Assembly (NCBI GenBank): GCA_050329935.1
Contig: JBHJOI010000080.1
Coordinates: forward strand, 1 to 64,000
Direction: 5' to 3'
DNA length: 64,000 nt
Source: CAYSFW01 sp050329935
GTDB lineage: Bacteria > Pseudomonadota > Gammaproteobacteria > UWMA-0217
A program made the translations under genes and the position numbers. Below, one piece after another: positions 44,698 to 52,969 of the stretch. The notes beneath the pieces were generated by a model. The model saw only the letters and a list, made by a program, of their open reading frames with translations, searched no databases and was not told where the DNA came from. How positions within the stretch are numbered: position 1 is the stretch's first letter; each line of letters begins with the position of its first letter.

Positions 44698-45321
44698 CTA
44701 CCCGGAAACGGCAGGCAGCATACCCTCGCGAATCACGAAATCAACGACTTCGGACACGCCCTGTCCCGTCCGTAGATTCGTGAACACGAACGGCCTATCG
44801 CCACGCATGCGCCGGGTATCGCTTTCCATGACGTCGAGCGACGCCCCGACATACGGGGCGAGATCGATCTTATTGATCACCAGCAGGTCTGATCGCGTGA
44901 TGCCAGGACCTCCCTTGCGCGGAATCTTTTCGCCCTCGGCCACATCGATGACGTAGATCATCAGGTCCGCGAGTTCCGGGCTGAAGGTCGCCGACAGATT
45001 GTCGCCGCCACTTTCGATGAACACGAGATCGAGATCGGTAAACCGACGCTGCAGATCCTGCACGGCGGCTAGATTCATCGATGCGTCTTCGCGGATCGCG
45101 GTGTGCGGGCAACCCCCGGTCTCGACGCCGATGATCCGCTCCGGTGCCAAGGCTTGGCTGCGGATCAGGAACTCGGCGTCCTCACGGGTGTAGATGTCAT
45201 TGGTGACGACCGCGATTTGGTACGCGTCACGTAGCCGTTTGCATAGCACGTCAAGCAAGGCCGTCTTGCCGGAGCCCACTGGCCCGCCGACGCCGATACG
45301 CAGGGGTGATGTCTGCTGCAT
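44698..45321 (-). CDS. ureG: Urease accessory GTPase UreG
   Basis: UreG delivers nickel to apo-urease in a GTP-dependent complex with UreD and UreF. The 207-residue protein starts RIGVGGPVGSGKTALLD (P-loop), then TNDIYTREDAEFL, ETGGCPHTAIREDASMN with the metal-binding Cys-Pro-His, and NKIDLAPYVGASLDVM (G4). The ATG at 45321 is the family start; the longer open frame overlaps ureF. It is the last gene of the urease operon. Confidence 0.97.
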   Translation of the reverse strand: MQQTSPLRIGVGGPVGSGKTALLDVLCKRLRDAYQIAVVTNDIYTREDAEFLIRSQALAPERIIGVETGGCPHTAIREDASMNLAAVQDLQRRFTDLDLVFIESGGDNLSATFSPELADLMIYVIDVAEGEKIPRKGGPGITRSDLLVINKIDLAPYVGASLDVMESDTRRMRGDRPFVFTNLRTGQGVSEVVDFVIREGMLPAVSG

Positions 45322-45334
45322 GAACCGTATCTCC

Positions 45335-46027
45335 TCAGGATCGAAACAACCGCGTGTACTGAGTTTCATGTCGGCAACTCGCCAAGGTCGCGGCCGGCGA
45401 GGACGCGCCGAGTGCGTCATCCTCGAGCGCAAAGGCTTCCGCGACCGAATGCGCAACCACGCCCGCAAGATCGCGCAGCACGCGTTGGCCCGCCGATTGC
45501 CCCAGCGGCACCAGCTTGACGCCCGCGAGCACCTGATTCTCCAGCCAACTCCAGGCATATCCCGTCATCGCGTCGGACACAGGAATGTCCCAAACCCTCG
45601 CCGCGTGACCGAAGCCGGCGAGCTGGCTCCGCTCCAACGCGGCGAGCCAACTCTCATCGCGCTCCACATCCAGCGTCGCCAGCAGCTGGGCCAACGCTCG
45701 GCCGCGCTGCCGCTCTTCTTCCCTCAGTTCGGCGGTTTCGCGCCCTGCGACGAGGTAATCGATCCAGAAATTCAGCCGCACGAGATCCGACGCCGCACTA
45801 GCCTGATAAACGCGCTGAACGAGCGGTAGATCAAGGTGAGTCAAGGTCGCGGCGAGTTGCGATTCGAGCCAGTCCGCCAACTCGGATTCGGTGCGAACCC
45901 AGCCGCCCTCCACCGCCCATTCCAATCCCTGGGAGTAGGCAAATGCCCCGGTCGGCAACGATGGGCTAATCAACTGGAGCAACCGTAGCCGCGCGATCGC
46001 GGCCGGGTCAGTGCCCGTGGGGTGCAT
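45335..46027 (-). CDS. ureF: Urease accessory protein UreF
   Basis: UreF links UreD and UreG in the urease activation complex. The all-helical product (about 230 residues) starts with LRLLQLISPSLPTGAFAYSQGLE, the strongest UreF signature, and later has LGQSAGQRVLRDL. I chose the ATG at 46027, overlapping the end of ureE by 20 bp; ATGs further upstream in frame remain possible. Confidence 0.93.
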   Translation of the reverse strand: MHPTGTDPAAIARLRLLQLISPSLPTGAFAYSQGLEWAVEGGWVRTESELADWLESQLAATLTHLDLPLVQRVYQASAASDLVRLNFWIDYLVAGRETAELREEERQRGRALAQLLATLDVERDESWLAALERSQLAGFGHAARVWDIPVSDAMTGYAWSWLENQVLAGVKLVPLGQSAGQRVLRDLAGVVAHSVAEAFALEDDALGASSPAATLASCRHETQYTRLFRS

Positions 46028-46454
46028 GCGTGTATCCACCATAAGCGCCCGACTCGGGTTCAAACGGCAAGGACTCGGTACTCACCTCAAAGCCCATGCA
46101 CCGCAGCATGTCATCCAGGACATGATCGTGGGGATAACACAACCGACCGGCTTCGATCTGCAACGGCACATGTCGATTGCCGAGGTGGTAACAGGCACGG
46201 GCAAACGCGAGTGGATCCTCGCTACGCACGCTCGAAAGTATTTCCGCGGCCGCGACCACGCGAACGATCTCACCCGTCTCGGCGCGCAGGCAATCCCCGT
46301 CGCGCAAGGTCAGGCCGCGCTCTAAAAACAAGCCGGCGTCGGAACCGTCGTCCAACGTCACTCTGAGTCGGCTTCGAATGCGCTGCTCGTAGCCTAACGT
46401 CACGGTCCCGCGCACGGCTGCAACGGGCGAGGTTTTTTCAATCAGCTTCAACAT
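46008..46454 (-). CDS. ureE: Urease nickel metallochaperone UreE
   Basis: UreE binds and passes nickel to the urease maturation complex. The 148-residue protein has an N-terminal peptide-binding domain and a C-terminal metal domain with YHLGNRHVPLQIE near residue 95, containing the conserved dimer-interface histidine. The C-terminus carries a modest His cluster (THAPHGH) rather than the long His tail of some relatives. The ATG at 46454 lies four bases after the last base of the ureC stop. Confidence 0.95.
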   Translation of the reverse strand: MLKLIEKTSPVAAVRGTVTLGYEQRIRSRLRVTLDDGSDAGLFLERGLTLRDGDCLRAETGEIVRVVAAAEILSSVRSEDPLAFARACYHLGNRHVPLQIEAGRLCYPHDHVLDDMLRCMGFEVSTESLPFEPESGAYGGYTHAPHGH

Positions 46455-46456
46455 GG

Positions 46457-48175
46457 TCAAAACAGAAAATAGCGTTGCGCGAGCGGTAGTTCGGTCGCCG
46501 GCTCGCAGGTGAGTAATTCGCCATCCGCGCGCACCTCGTAGGTCTGCGAATCGACCTCGATCAGCGGCCGGTAATCGTTCAAACGCATGTCGCCCTTGCC
46601 GATGCCGCGACAGTCACGTACCACGCCGATCAGTGAACGCAGACCCAGGCGCTGCGCGATGCCGGCGTTGTAACCCGCCTGCGACAGGAAGGTCATCCGG
46701 GTCGCCGTGCGCGCGCCGCCGAGCGCGCCAAACATCGTCCGATAATGGACCGGTTGTGGCGTCGGAATCGAGGCGTTCGGATCGCCCATCGGTGCCGCGA
46801 CGATCATGCCGCCCTTTAGAATCAGACTGGGCTTGGCGCCGAAAAACGCGGGCCGCCACAAAACGATGTCGGCCAATTTTCCAACCTCGATGGAACCGAC
46901 CTCGTGGCTGATGCCATGCGCGATCGCAGGGTTGATCGTATATTTAGCGACATAACGCCGGGCGCGAAAGTTATCGTTGCGCGCATCGGCCTCGACCGTT
47001 GCGGTGCCCGGCAAGTGACCACGTTGGACTTTCATTTTGTGCGCGGTCTGCCAAGTGCGGCAAATGACCTCTCCGACCCGCCCCATAGCCTGGGAATCCG
47101 ATGCGATCATCGAAAACGCGCCCAGATCGTGCAAAATGTCCTCCGCCGCGATGGTCTCGCGGCGAATACGCGACTCCGCGAACGCGACATCCTCGGCGAT
47201 CGATGGGGACAGGTGATGACAGACCATCAGCATGTCGAGATGCTCATCGACGGTGTTCACCGTGTAGGGTCGCGTTGGATTGGTCGAGGACGGCAGCACA
47301 TTGGCGTGCCCGCAGGCCTTGATGATATCGGGTGCATGCCCGCCGCCGGCGCCTTCGGTGTGGTAAGTATGGATCGTGCGCCCGGCGATCGCGGCGAGTG
47401 TGTCCTCGACGAAGCCGGATTCGTTCAGCGTATCGGTATGGATCGCAACCTGAATATCGAAGTTTTCCGCGACCGTCAGACAATTATCGATCGCCGCCGG
47501 CGTCGTGCCCCAGTCCTCGTGTAGTTTAAGTCCCATCGCACCCGCCTCGATCTGCTCGACGAGCGGCGCCGGACGTGACGCGTTGCCCTTGCCGAGAAAT
47601 CCGAGGTTCATCGGCAACTCCTCGGCCGCCTGCAACATACGATGAATATTCCAGGGGCCAGGCGTGCAGGTGGTCGCATTAGTGCCGGTCGCCGGCCCGG
47701 TGCCGCCGCCCAGCATGGTCGTGACCCCCGACATCAGCGCTTCTTCGACTTGTTGCGGGCAAATAAAATGGATATGCGCGTCGATGCCGCCGGCCGTCAC
47801 GATCATCCCTTCACCAGCGATCGCTTCGGTACCTGGTCCGACCAGGATATTCACACCCGCCTGCACATCGGGATTGCCGGCTTTGCCAATGCCGGCGATA
47901 CGCCCGTGCTTGATCCCGATGTCTGCCTTCACGATGCCCCAATAGTCGAGTATCAGTGCATTGGTGATTACCACGTCTACGACCTCGTCCGCGATACGCT
48001 GGCATTGACCCATACCGTCGCGGATGACCTTGCCGCCGCCGAATTTCACCTCGTCGCCGTAGACCGTATGATCATGCTCAACCTCGATCCAAAGCGCCGT
48101 GTCCGCCAAGCGGACTCGATCACCGACGGTCGGCCCAAACATTTCGGCGTAAGCCTGTCGTGAAATCGTGGCCAT
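46457..48175 (-). CDS. ureC: Urease alpha (catalytic) subunit
   Basis: UreC holds the dinuclear nickel site that hydrolyses urea to ammonia and carbamate. The 572-residue length is typical. Visible active-site blocks are GGIDAHIHFICPQQ (metal His pair), GLKLHEDWG with the carbamylated Lys, HTDTLNESGFVEDT, HTYHTEGAGGGHAPD, MVCHHL with the mobile-flap cysteine, and SDSQAMGR with the metal-ligand Asp. It is two bases after ureB and followed at once by ureE. Confidence 0.99.
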   Translation of the reverse strand: MATISRQAYAEMFGPTVGDRVRLADTALWIEVEHDHTVYGDEVKFGGGKVIRDGMGQCQRIADEVVDVVITNALILDYWGIVKADIGIKHGRIAGIGKAGNPDVQAGVNILVGPGTEAIAGEGMIVTAGGIDAHIHFICPQQVEEALMSGVTTMLGGGTGPATGTNATTCTPGPWNIHRMLQAAEELPMNLGFLGKGNASRPAPLVEQIEAGAMGLKLHEDWGTTPAAIDNCLTVAENFDIQVAIHTDTLNESGFVEDTLAAIAGRTIHTYHTEGAGGGHAPDIIKACGHANVLPSSTNPTRPYTVNTVDEHLDMLMVCHHLSPSIAEDVAFAESRIRRETIAAEDILHDLGAFSMIASDSQAMGRVGEVICRTWQTAHKMKVQRGHLPGTATVEADARNDNFRARRYVAKYTINPAIAHGISHEVGSIEVGKLADIVLWRPAFFGAKPSLILKGGMIVAAPMGDPNASIPTPQPVHYRTMFGALGGARTATRMTFLSQAGYNAGIAQRLGLRSLIGVVRDCRGIGKGDMRLNDYRPLIEVDSQTYEVRADGELLTCEPATELPLAQRYFLF

Positions 48176-48177
48176 CG

Positions 48178-48486
48178 TCAGAGCGCTCCCATGATCTTGC
48201 CGTTGAAACCATAGACCTTTCGGTCCCCCGCGTAGGCCACCAATTCAACTTCGCGCGTTTGCCCCGGCTCGAACCGCACGGCGGTGCCCGCCGGAATGTT
48301 TAGGCGAAATCCGCGCGTGGGTTCGCGATCGAAACGCAGCGCGGCGTTGGTTTCATAAAAGTGATAATGGGATCCGACCTGAATTGGCCGATCTCCGGTG
48401 TTGGCGACCGTCACGATGATCGTCCGACGCCCCACGTTCAACTCGATCTCGCCTGCCGCGCACTGAATCTCACCTGGATGCATCAT
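48178..48486 (-). CDS. ureB: Urease beta subunit
   Basis: The 102-residue beta chain starts MHPGEIQCAAGEIELNVGR and includes TGDRPIQVGSHYHFYETN and the GFRLNIPAGTAVRFEPGQ block, all typical. It is a separate polypeptide, as in most proteobacteria. Two tandem ATGs are possible starts. An unrelated small gene separates it from ureA. Confidence 0.97.
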   Translation of the reverse strand: MMHPGEIQCAAGEIELNVGRRTIIVTVANTGDRPIQVGSHYHFYETNAALRFDREPTRGFRLNIPAGTAVRFEPGQTREVELVAYAGDRKVYGFNGKIMGAL

Positions 48487-48534
48487 CGACTGCCTCTTGC
48501 CTGTTGTGGATACACCAACGAAAACGTATTCGAT

Positions 48535-48834
48535 TTAGCTGCGCGGCCCGTACTTGTACTTCTCCGTGGTCGCCGGCGTCTCCGGTTTGGAAGTTGCCTC
48601 CGCCCGGAGGTCTGGAAACAGACGCTCGCGCAGCAGGATGACCGCGACCAATAGCTCTTCGTCGTCGGCCATTGCCTCGATTTCAGCCAAGCGTTGTCGG
48701 GCGTAATGCAAATCGGACCGCATCGATTCCAGATCGATTGATTGGTTGAGCTTGCGCCGCACTTGCAGTTTGAATCGCGCCAGTGCCTGGGCGAGTTCCA
48801 AACGCGCGCCGATATCGTCGGTTTCATTCGTCAT
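48535..48834 (-). CDS. Unknown protein encoded between ureA and ureB
   Basis: I do not recognise this 99-residue protein. It is acidic and almost all helical: ARLELAQALARFKLQVRRKLN, then SDLHYARQRLAEIEAM, then EELLVAVILLRERLFPDLR, followed by a disordered tail ending TEKYKYGPRS. No signal, membrane helix or metal motif is seen. Spacing is 28 bp from ureA and 48 bp to ureB, so it is co-transcribed with the structural subunits. Another open frame overlaps it but lacks helix periodicity. A role in urease assembly or dosage is inferred from position only. Confidence 0.72.
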   Translation of the reverse strand: MTNETDDIGARLELAQALARFKLQVRRKLNQSIDLESMRSDLHYARQRLAEIEAMADDEELLVAVILLRERLFPDLRAEATSKPETPATTEKYKYGPRS

Positions 48835-48862
48835 TCGCTGAACCTCGCGTCATTGGTAACGG

Positions 48863-49165
48863 TCAAACGATGGGGTCGTGTACCGTCACGAGTTTGGTGC
48901 CATCCGGAAAGGTCGCTTCGACCTGCACCTCGTGCAACATGTCCGCTATACCCTCCATGACGTCATCCCGCGCAAGCAGTGTGCGGCCAAGATCCATTAG
49001 CTCCGCCACACTGCGACCGTCGCGGGCGCCTTCAAGGATCGCCGCGCTGATGAACGCGACCGCCTCGGGATAATTGAGCTTGAGACCGCGCGCCTTGCGC
49101 CGCTCAGCCAGCAAAGCCGCGGTGAACAACAACAACTTGTCTTTCTCTCGTGGGGTGAGTTCCAT
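48863..49165 (-). CDS. ureA: Urease gamma subunit
   Basis: The 100-residue gamma chain starts MELTPREKDKLLLFTAALLAERRKARGLKLN and includes YPEAVAFISAAILEGARDG and VEATFPDGTKLVTVHDPI, as in all bacterial UreA. It is 27 bp downstream of ureD. The unknown 99-residue gene follows before ureB. Confidence 0.98.
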   Translation of the reverse strand: MELTPREKDKLLLFTAALLAERRKARGLKLNYPEAVAFISAAILEGARDGRSVAELMDLGRTLLARDDVMEGIADMLHEVQVEATFPDGTKLVTVHDPIV

Positions 49166-49192
49166 GGTTACGCCTCATGTAATCCGACCGAT

Positions 49193-50023
49193 TCAGGTCG
49201 CCCATATTCTTGGCAAACACGCCGCACGGCCGAGCGCTTCCGCGCGAATCAACCGCCACAACTTAATAAATATGCCTCGCGCCTCTGCGGTGGAATCTCC
49301 CACGTACCGCGCGACTAGAAAATCCCCCAGCAGGGTTAATCCAACACGCACGTTCTCCGGGTTTGGCAAACCCGCCCGCGCATGGTGCAACAGGGCCTCG
49401 GTCACATCGGTCGCCCAAAAGGTTGCCGTTACCGGCCAACCGCGCAGGCCGGACGCCCGTGACAGGCCGCGCACACCATCGATGCTTAGGCGTTCGTGCA
49501 GCAACGGCACACCGCCGCGTCGTACCTCGATACGACTGTCGAACCAGCCCAGCGCGAATGCCTCACCGATCGCCGGACGCCCGAGACAAACAGTGTCCCA
49601 ACCCACGAAGTGCGCGCCAACCTCAAGCTCCACCTGCATCCGCGCCGCGACACGCGCACCGGGAAACCCAATCGTCTCCTGCGGCAACCACTCGAGCGTC
49701 GCGTTTCGTCGTACCCTTAAATTCACTCGTTGCGACGCAAGCGCGCCACTCGAACGATAAAACTTCGTCGCGCCGGGGGTGGTCAACAACGCCGCGCTAC
49801 CTTCGTCGGCGTCGACGTCGATCTGTAATTCATCGCCGCCGACAACACCACCCGGCGGGTGCAACAAGTAGAGATGACACACTTCGCCTTCCGGATAAAA
49901 CGGACGCTGCACCACGAGCGGTCCGCGTTGACGCCGATTCGCAAGTACCGTTCGGTCACCGCGCCGACGCAGATCCAGCGCGAGTTCAGCGCGCCAATTG
50001 TCGCTAACCCCGAGCGCGGACAC
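49193..50023 (-). CDS. ureD: Urease accessory protein UreD
   Basis: UreD is the scaffold of the UreDFG activation complex. Family features are GDRTVLANRRQRGPLVVQRP and the following FYPEG, HPPGGVVGGDELQI, TTPGATKFYRSSG, WLPQETIGFPGA and the GLRGWPVTATFWATD region. From the GTG at 50023 it has 276 residues; the frame is open to 50083 but that part overlaps the upstream small gene. It starts the ureDA-orf-BCEFG order. Confidence 0.93.
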   Translation of the reverse strand: MSALGVSDNWRAELALDLRRRGDRTVLANRRQRGPLVVQRPFYPEGEVCHLYLLHPPGGVVGGDELQIDVDADEGSAALLTTPGATKFYRSSGALASQRVNLRVRRNATLEWLPQETIGFPGARVAARMQVELEVGAHFVGWDTVCLGRPAIGEAFALGWFDSRIEVRRGGVPLLHERLSIDGVRGLSRASGLRGWPVTATFWATDVTEALLHHARAGLPNPENVRVGLTLLGDFLVARYVGDSTAEARGIFIKLWRLIRAEALGRAACLPRIWAT

Positions 50024-50027
50024 TCGC

Positions 50028-50231
50028 TCACTTGCTGGCACGTTGCGCGTAATATCGCCGCCGCGCGAACCCTGCGATCGCAACGGTCAGCATGAGCAAG
50101 GTAACCAGGGTGGTGCTCGGATTGTGCGCGATCAAATGCGATAACGCCGTGCCAGGGCCATGGTGAGCGAATGCCGGGGTGACAGGGATCGCTATCAGTA
50201 TCGCCGCCAGGATGATTCCGGATTTATTCAT
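50028..50231 (-). CDS. Small membrane protein with a His-containing leader end
   Basis: The 67-residue product has a signal-peptide-like first segment (SGIILAAILIAIPVTPAFA) ending before AHHGPGTALSHLIAHNP, then one transmembrane helix (TTLVTLLMLTVAIAGFA) and a basic end RRRYYAQRASK. I know no named family. The AHHGPG start of the mature part resembles that of HupE/UreJ nickel permeases, but the permease body is absent. It sits between urtE (20 bp away) and ureD (4 bp away), so it belongs to the same operon. A role in nickel handling is a guess from context. Confidence 0.62.
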   Translation of the reverse strand: MNKSGIILAAILIAIPVTPAFAHHGPGTALSHLIAHNPSTTLVTLLMLTVAIAGFARRRYYAQRASK

Positions 50232-50251
50232 GGTGAACGGCTCGGTTCGTA

Positions 50252-50947
50252 TCAAACGGTTAAGTATTGTTGTACCAGTTGTTCGTTCAGCTCATCGATC
50301 GCACCTGCCGCGACCGCACGGCCGCGATCCATGATACAGAATCGATCGGCCACGCGTCGCGCAAAGGGCAGCTTTTGTTCGACCAGCAACACCGTGAGCC
50401 CGATATCCCGGTTCAGGCGTCGGATGATTTCACCGATCTCGTGCACGATATTCGGCTGTATGCCCTCGGTTGGCTCGTCCAATATCAGCAATCGTGGATC
50501 GGTGACCAACGCACGCCCAATCGCAAGCTGTTGCTGTTGCCCGCCAGAGAGGTCTCCGCCCCGACGCCCCAGCATCTCGCTCAGCACGGGAAACAGTTCA
50601 TAAATATAATCCGGTACTCTGCGTAGCCCATCGCGACGCGCCGGAAGGCCGATTTCAAGATTCTCCCGCACCGTCAGCAGCGGGAAAATCTGGCGCCCCT
50701 GTGGCACGTAACCGATACCCAGACGAGCGCGGTGTTCCGCCGGTCGCTGCAACAAATCCACGTCACCGTACTCGGCTCGCCCGGAGCTCGCGACCAACAG
50801 GCCCATGATGCACTGAAGCAAGGTTGTCTTGCCGACCCCGTTCCGTCCCATCAGGCAGGTGCACAAACCATCGGGCACCTCGAGCGCTAGATCCCACAGG
50901 GTATGACTTCCACCGTAGTATTGATTGAGCCCTTCGATTTTCAACAT
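50252..50947 (-). CDS. urtE: Urea ABC transporter ATPase UrtE
   Basis: The 231-residue ATPase begins MLKIEGLNQYYGGSHTLWDL. Walker A is GRNGVGKTTLLQCIMG, the ABC signature LSGGQQQQLAIGRAL, and Walker B LLILDEPTEGIQPN. This set is characteristic of the LivF-like UrtE. It is the second ATPase of the importer, separated from urtD by 103 bp, an unusually large gap in this operon. Confidence 0.96.
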   Translation of the reverse strand: MLKIEGLNQYYGGSHTLWDLALEVPDGLCTCLMGRNGVGKTTLLQCIMGLLVASSGRAEYGDVDLLQRPAEHRARLGIGYVPQGRQIFPLLTVRENLEIGLPARRDGLRRVPDYIYELFPVLSEMLGRRGGDLSGGQQQQLAIGRALVTDPRLLILDEPTEGIQPNIVHEIGEIIRRLNRDIGLTVLLVEQKLPFARRVADRFCIMDRGRAVAAGAIDELNEQLVQQYLTV

Positions 50948-51050
50948 GCAAACAGGCCTCCCGCATCGATACGCGCCGCAATCGTCATTCCCGTGCGCCG
51001 CAGCAAGTAGTGAGGAACCTTATCGCGACAGTAATCCCCATTCACACTCA

Positions 51051-51881
51051 TCATGCCCCCAGATAGACCTCGATCACGCGCGGGTCATTCTGCACTTCGT
51101 CCATCCGACCCTCCGCGAGCACGCTGCCCTGATGCAACACAGTGACCTTGTTGGCGATTGAACGAACGAAGTCCATGTCGTGCTCGACCACGATCACCGT
51201 GTGCTTCCCGGCAAGTGAGGTCAGTAATTCGGCTGTTCGCTCCATTTCCTGATGGGTCATACCCGCGACCGGCTCATCCACGAGGAGCAGGTAAGGGTCC
51301 TGCATCAACAACATGCCGATTTCCAGCCATTGCTTTTGCCCGTGCGACAAGGCACCCGCGACATCGTGAACCTGTTCCCGGAGACCAATTATCGCCAGCA
51401 CTTCGTCAATTCGCTCCCGTTGTGGCGCACTGATCCGCGCGTTCAGTGTCGACCAAACCCCTTTGTTGCCGACCATCGCCAGTTCGAGGTTTTCGAACAC
51501 ACTATGCTGTTCGAAAACGGTGGGCTTTTGAAACTTTCGACCGATTCCGGCTTGCGCGATTTCCGGTTCGGTGAGTTTGAGCAGATTAATCTGTTGCCCG
51601 AACCAGGCCGTGCCGCTGTCGGGACGCGTCTTTCCGGTAATGATGTCCATCATTGTTGTTTTGCCAGCGCCATTGGGTCCGATGATGCAACGGAGTTCTC
51701 CCGCATCGACATACAAGTTGAGGTCGTTGATCGCCTTGAAGCCATCGAAGGCGACTGAGATTCCGTCCAGGTAAAGAATCGTGCCGTGACTCGCATCGAT
51801 TTCCAAACGTTGCCGCGGCATCATGAAACTCCAGACTTGATCCCGACGCATGATCTCGCGATAGCGTTGCAGAGAGTTCAT
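51051..51881 (-). CDS. urtD: Urea ABC transporter ATPase UrtD
   Basis: The 276-residue ATPase carries an N-terminal extension of about 30 residues (NSLQRYREIMRRDQVWSFMM) before the ABC core. Walker A is GPNGAGKTTMMDIITG, the signature LSHGQKQWLEIGMLL and Walker B LLLVDEPVAGMTHQE. The HGQKQW variant is typical of UrtD. Its ATG overlaps the urtC stop by four bases. Confidence 0.96.
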   Translation of the reverse strand: MNSLQRYREIMRRDQVWSFMMPRQRLEIDASHGTILYLDGISVAFDGFKAINDLNLYVDAGELRCIIGPNGAGKTTMMDIITGKTRPDSGTAWFGQQINLLKLTEPEIAQAGIGRKFQKPTVFEQHSVFENLELAMVGNKGVWSTLNARISAPQRERIDEVLAIIGLREQVHDVAGALSHGQKQWLEIGMLLMQDPYLLLVDEPVAGMTHQEMERTAELLTSLAGKHTVIVVEHDMDFVRSIANKVTVLHQGSVLAEGRMDEVQNDPRVIEVYLGA

Positions 51882-52966
51882 GCCAGCTGCCTCCGGCGCC
51901 TGATCAAACCCGCGAATCCCTGTGGCAGTAACAACGTCACCAGCACGAACAGTCCACCTAGCGCAAACAGCCAGAATTCAGGGAACGCCGCGGTAAAATA
52001 GGTCTTGCCGTAGTTCACCAAAAATGCACCAGCAATCGCACCAAAGAGTGTCGCGCGACCGCCGATAGCCACCCAGATAACGATCTCGATCGAATTCAAC
52101 GGCGAGAATTCGCCTGGATTAATGATGCCCACCTGCGGCACATACAACGCGCCGGCGATTCCGGCGAGTATCGCCGAGAACGTGAAAATCCAAAGCTTCA
52201 CCCGCTCGACGCGGTATCCAATAAAGCGGGTACGAGACTCCGCGTCGCGAATGGCGATTGCTACCCGCCCAAGACGCGACGTGACAATATATCGGCATAC
52301 GAGATAACCTGCCGCGAGCGCGATGGCCGAAGCGATAAATAGCGCTATTCGGGTCGAGTTCGCTTGCAGACTAAATCCCAGAAGATCCTTGAAGTCGGTC
52401 AGTCCGTTATTGCCTCCAAAGCCCATTTCATTTCGGAAAAACGCCAGCATCAGCGCATAGGTCAGGGCTTGGGTGATGATCGATAGGTAGACGCCGGTCA
52501 CTCTCGAGCGAAACGCGAGCCAACCGAATACAAACGCGAGCACACCCGGGACCACGATTACCATTAGCATCGCGAACCAGAACATATCGAAGCCCTGCCA
52601 GAACCATGGCAGTTCCGACCAATTTAGAAACACCATGAAATCAGGTAACTCTGGATTCCCGTATACACCGCGATCGCCCACTTGACGCATCAGGTACATG
52701 CCCATTGCGTAGCCACCGAGCGCGAAGAACGCGCCGTGGCCTAGACTCAGGATGCCCAGATAACCCCAGACGAGATCCACGGCCAGCGCGAGCAGCGCAA
52801 AAGTCAGGTATTTGCCAAGCAATGTCACGGTATAGGTGGACACATGCAGCGGATGCGCGGGCGGCAACATCAGGTTGCAGACGGCTACGTAGAGCGTCAT
52901 TAATGCCAACACAGCGAGCATCACCTGCCCTCCGCGATCGTTCTGCAGCAATTTTATGAGACCCAT
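51878..52966 (-). CDS. urtC: Urea ABC transporter permease UrtC
   Basis: The 362-residue LivM-like permease has about ten transmembrane segments. Recognisable blocks are LAVDLVWGYLGILSLGHGAFFALGGYAMGMYLMR and RDAESRTRFIGYRVERVKLWIF, the latter being the cytoplasmic coupling loop. It lies three bases after urtB and overlaps urtD. The assignment as urea-specific rests on the full urtABCDE set next to urease. Confidence 0.96.
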   Translation of the reverse strand: MGLIKLLQNDRGGQVMLAVLALMTLYVAVCNLMLPPAHPLHVSTYTVTLLGKYLTFALLALAVDLVWGYLGILSLGHGAFFALGGYAMGMYLMRQVGDRGVYGNPELPDFMVFLNWSELPWFWQGFDMFWFAMLMVIVVPGVLAFVFGWLAFRSRVTGVYLSIITQALTYALMLAFFRNEMGFGGNNGLTDFKDLLGFSLQANSTRIALFIASAIALAAGYLVCRYIVTSRLGRVAIAIRDAESRTRFIGYRVERVKLWIFTFSAILAGIAGALYVPQVGIINPGEFSPLNSIEIVIWVAIGGRATLFGAIAGAFLVNYGKTYFTAAFPEFWLFALGGLFVLVTLLLPQGFAGLIRRRRQLA

Positions 52967-52969
52967 CGC

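Noticed and set aside
48483..48827. Alternative 114-codon frame overlapping the unknown urease-operon gene
   Set aside because: Rich in Arg, Ser and Trp without periodic structure; the 99-codon frame is acidic and helical.
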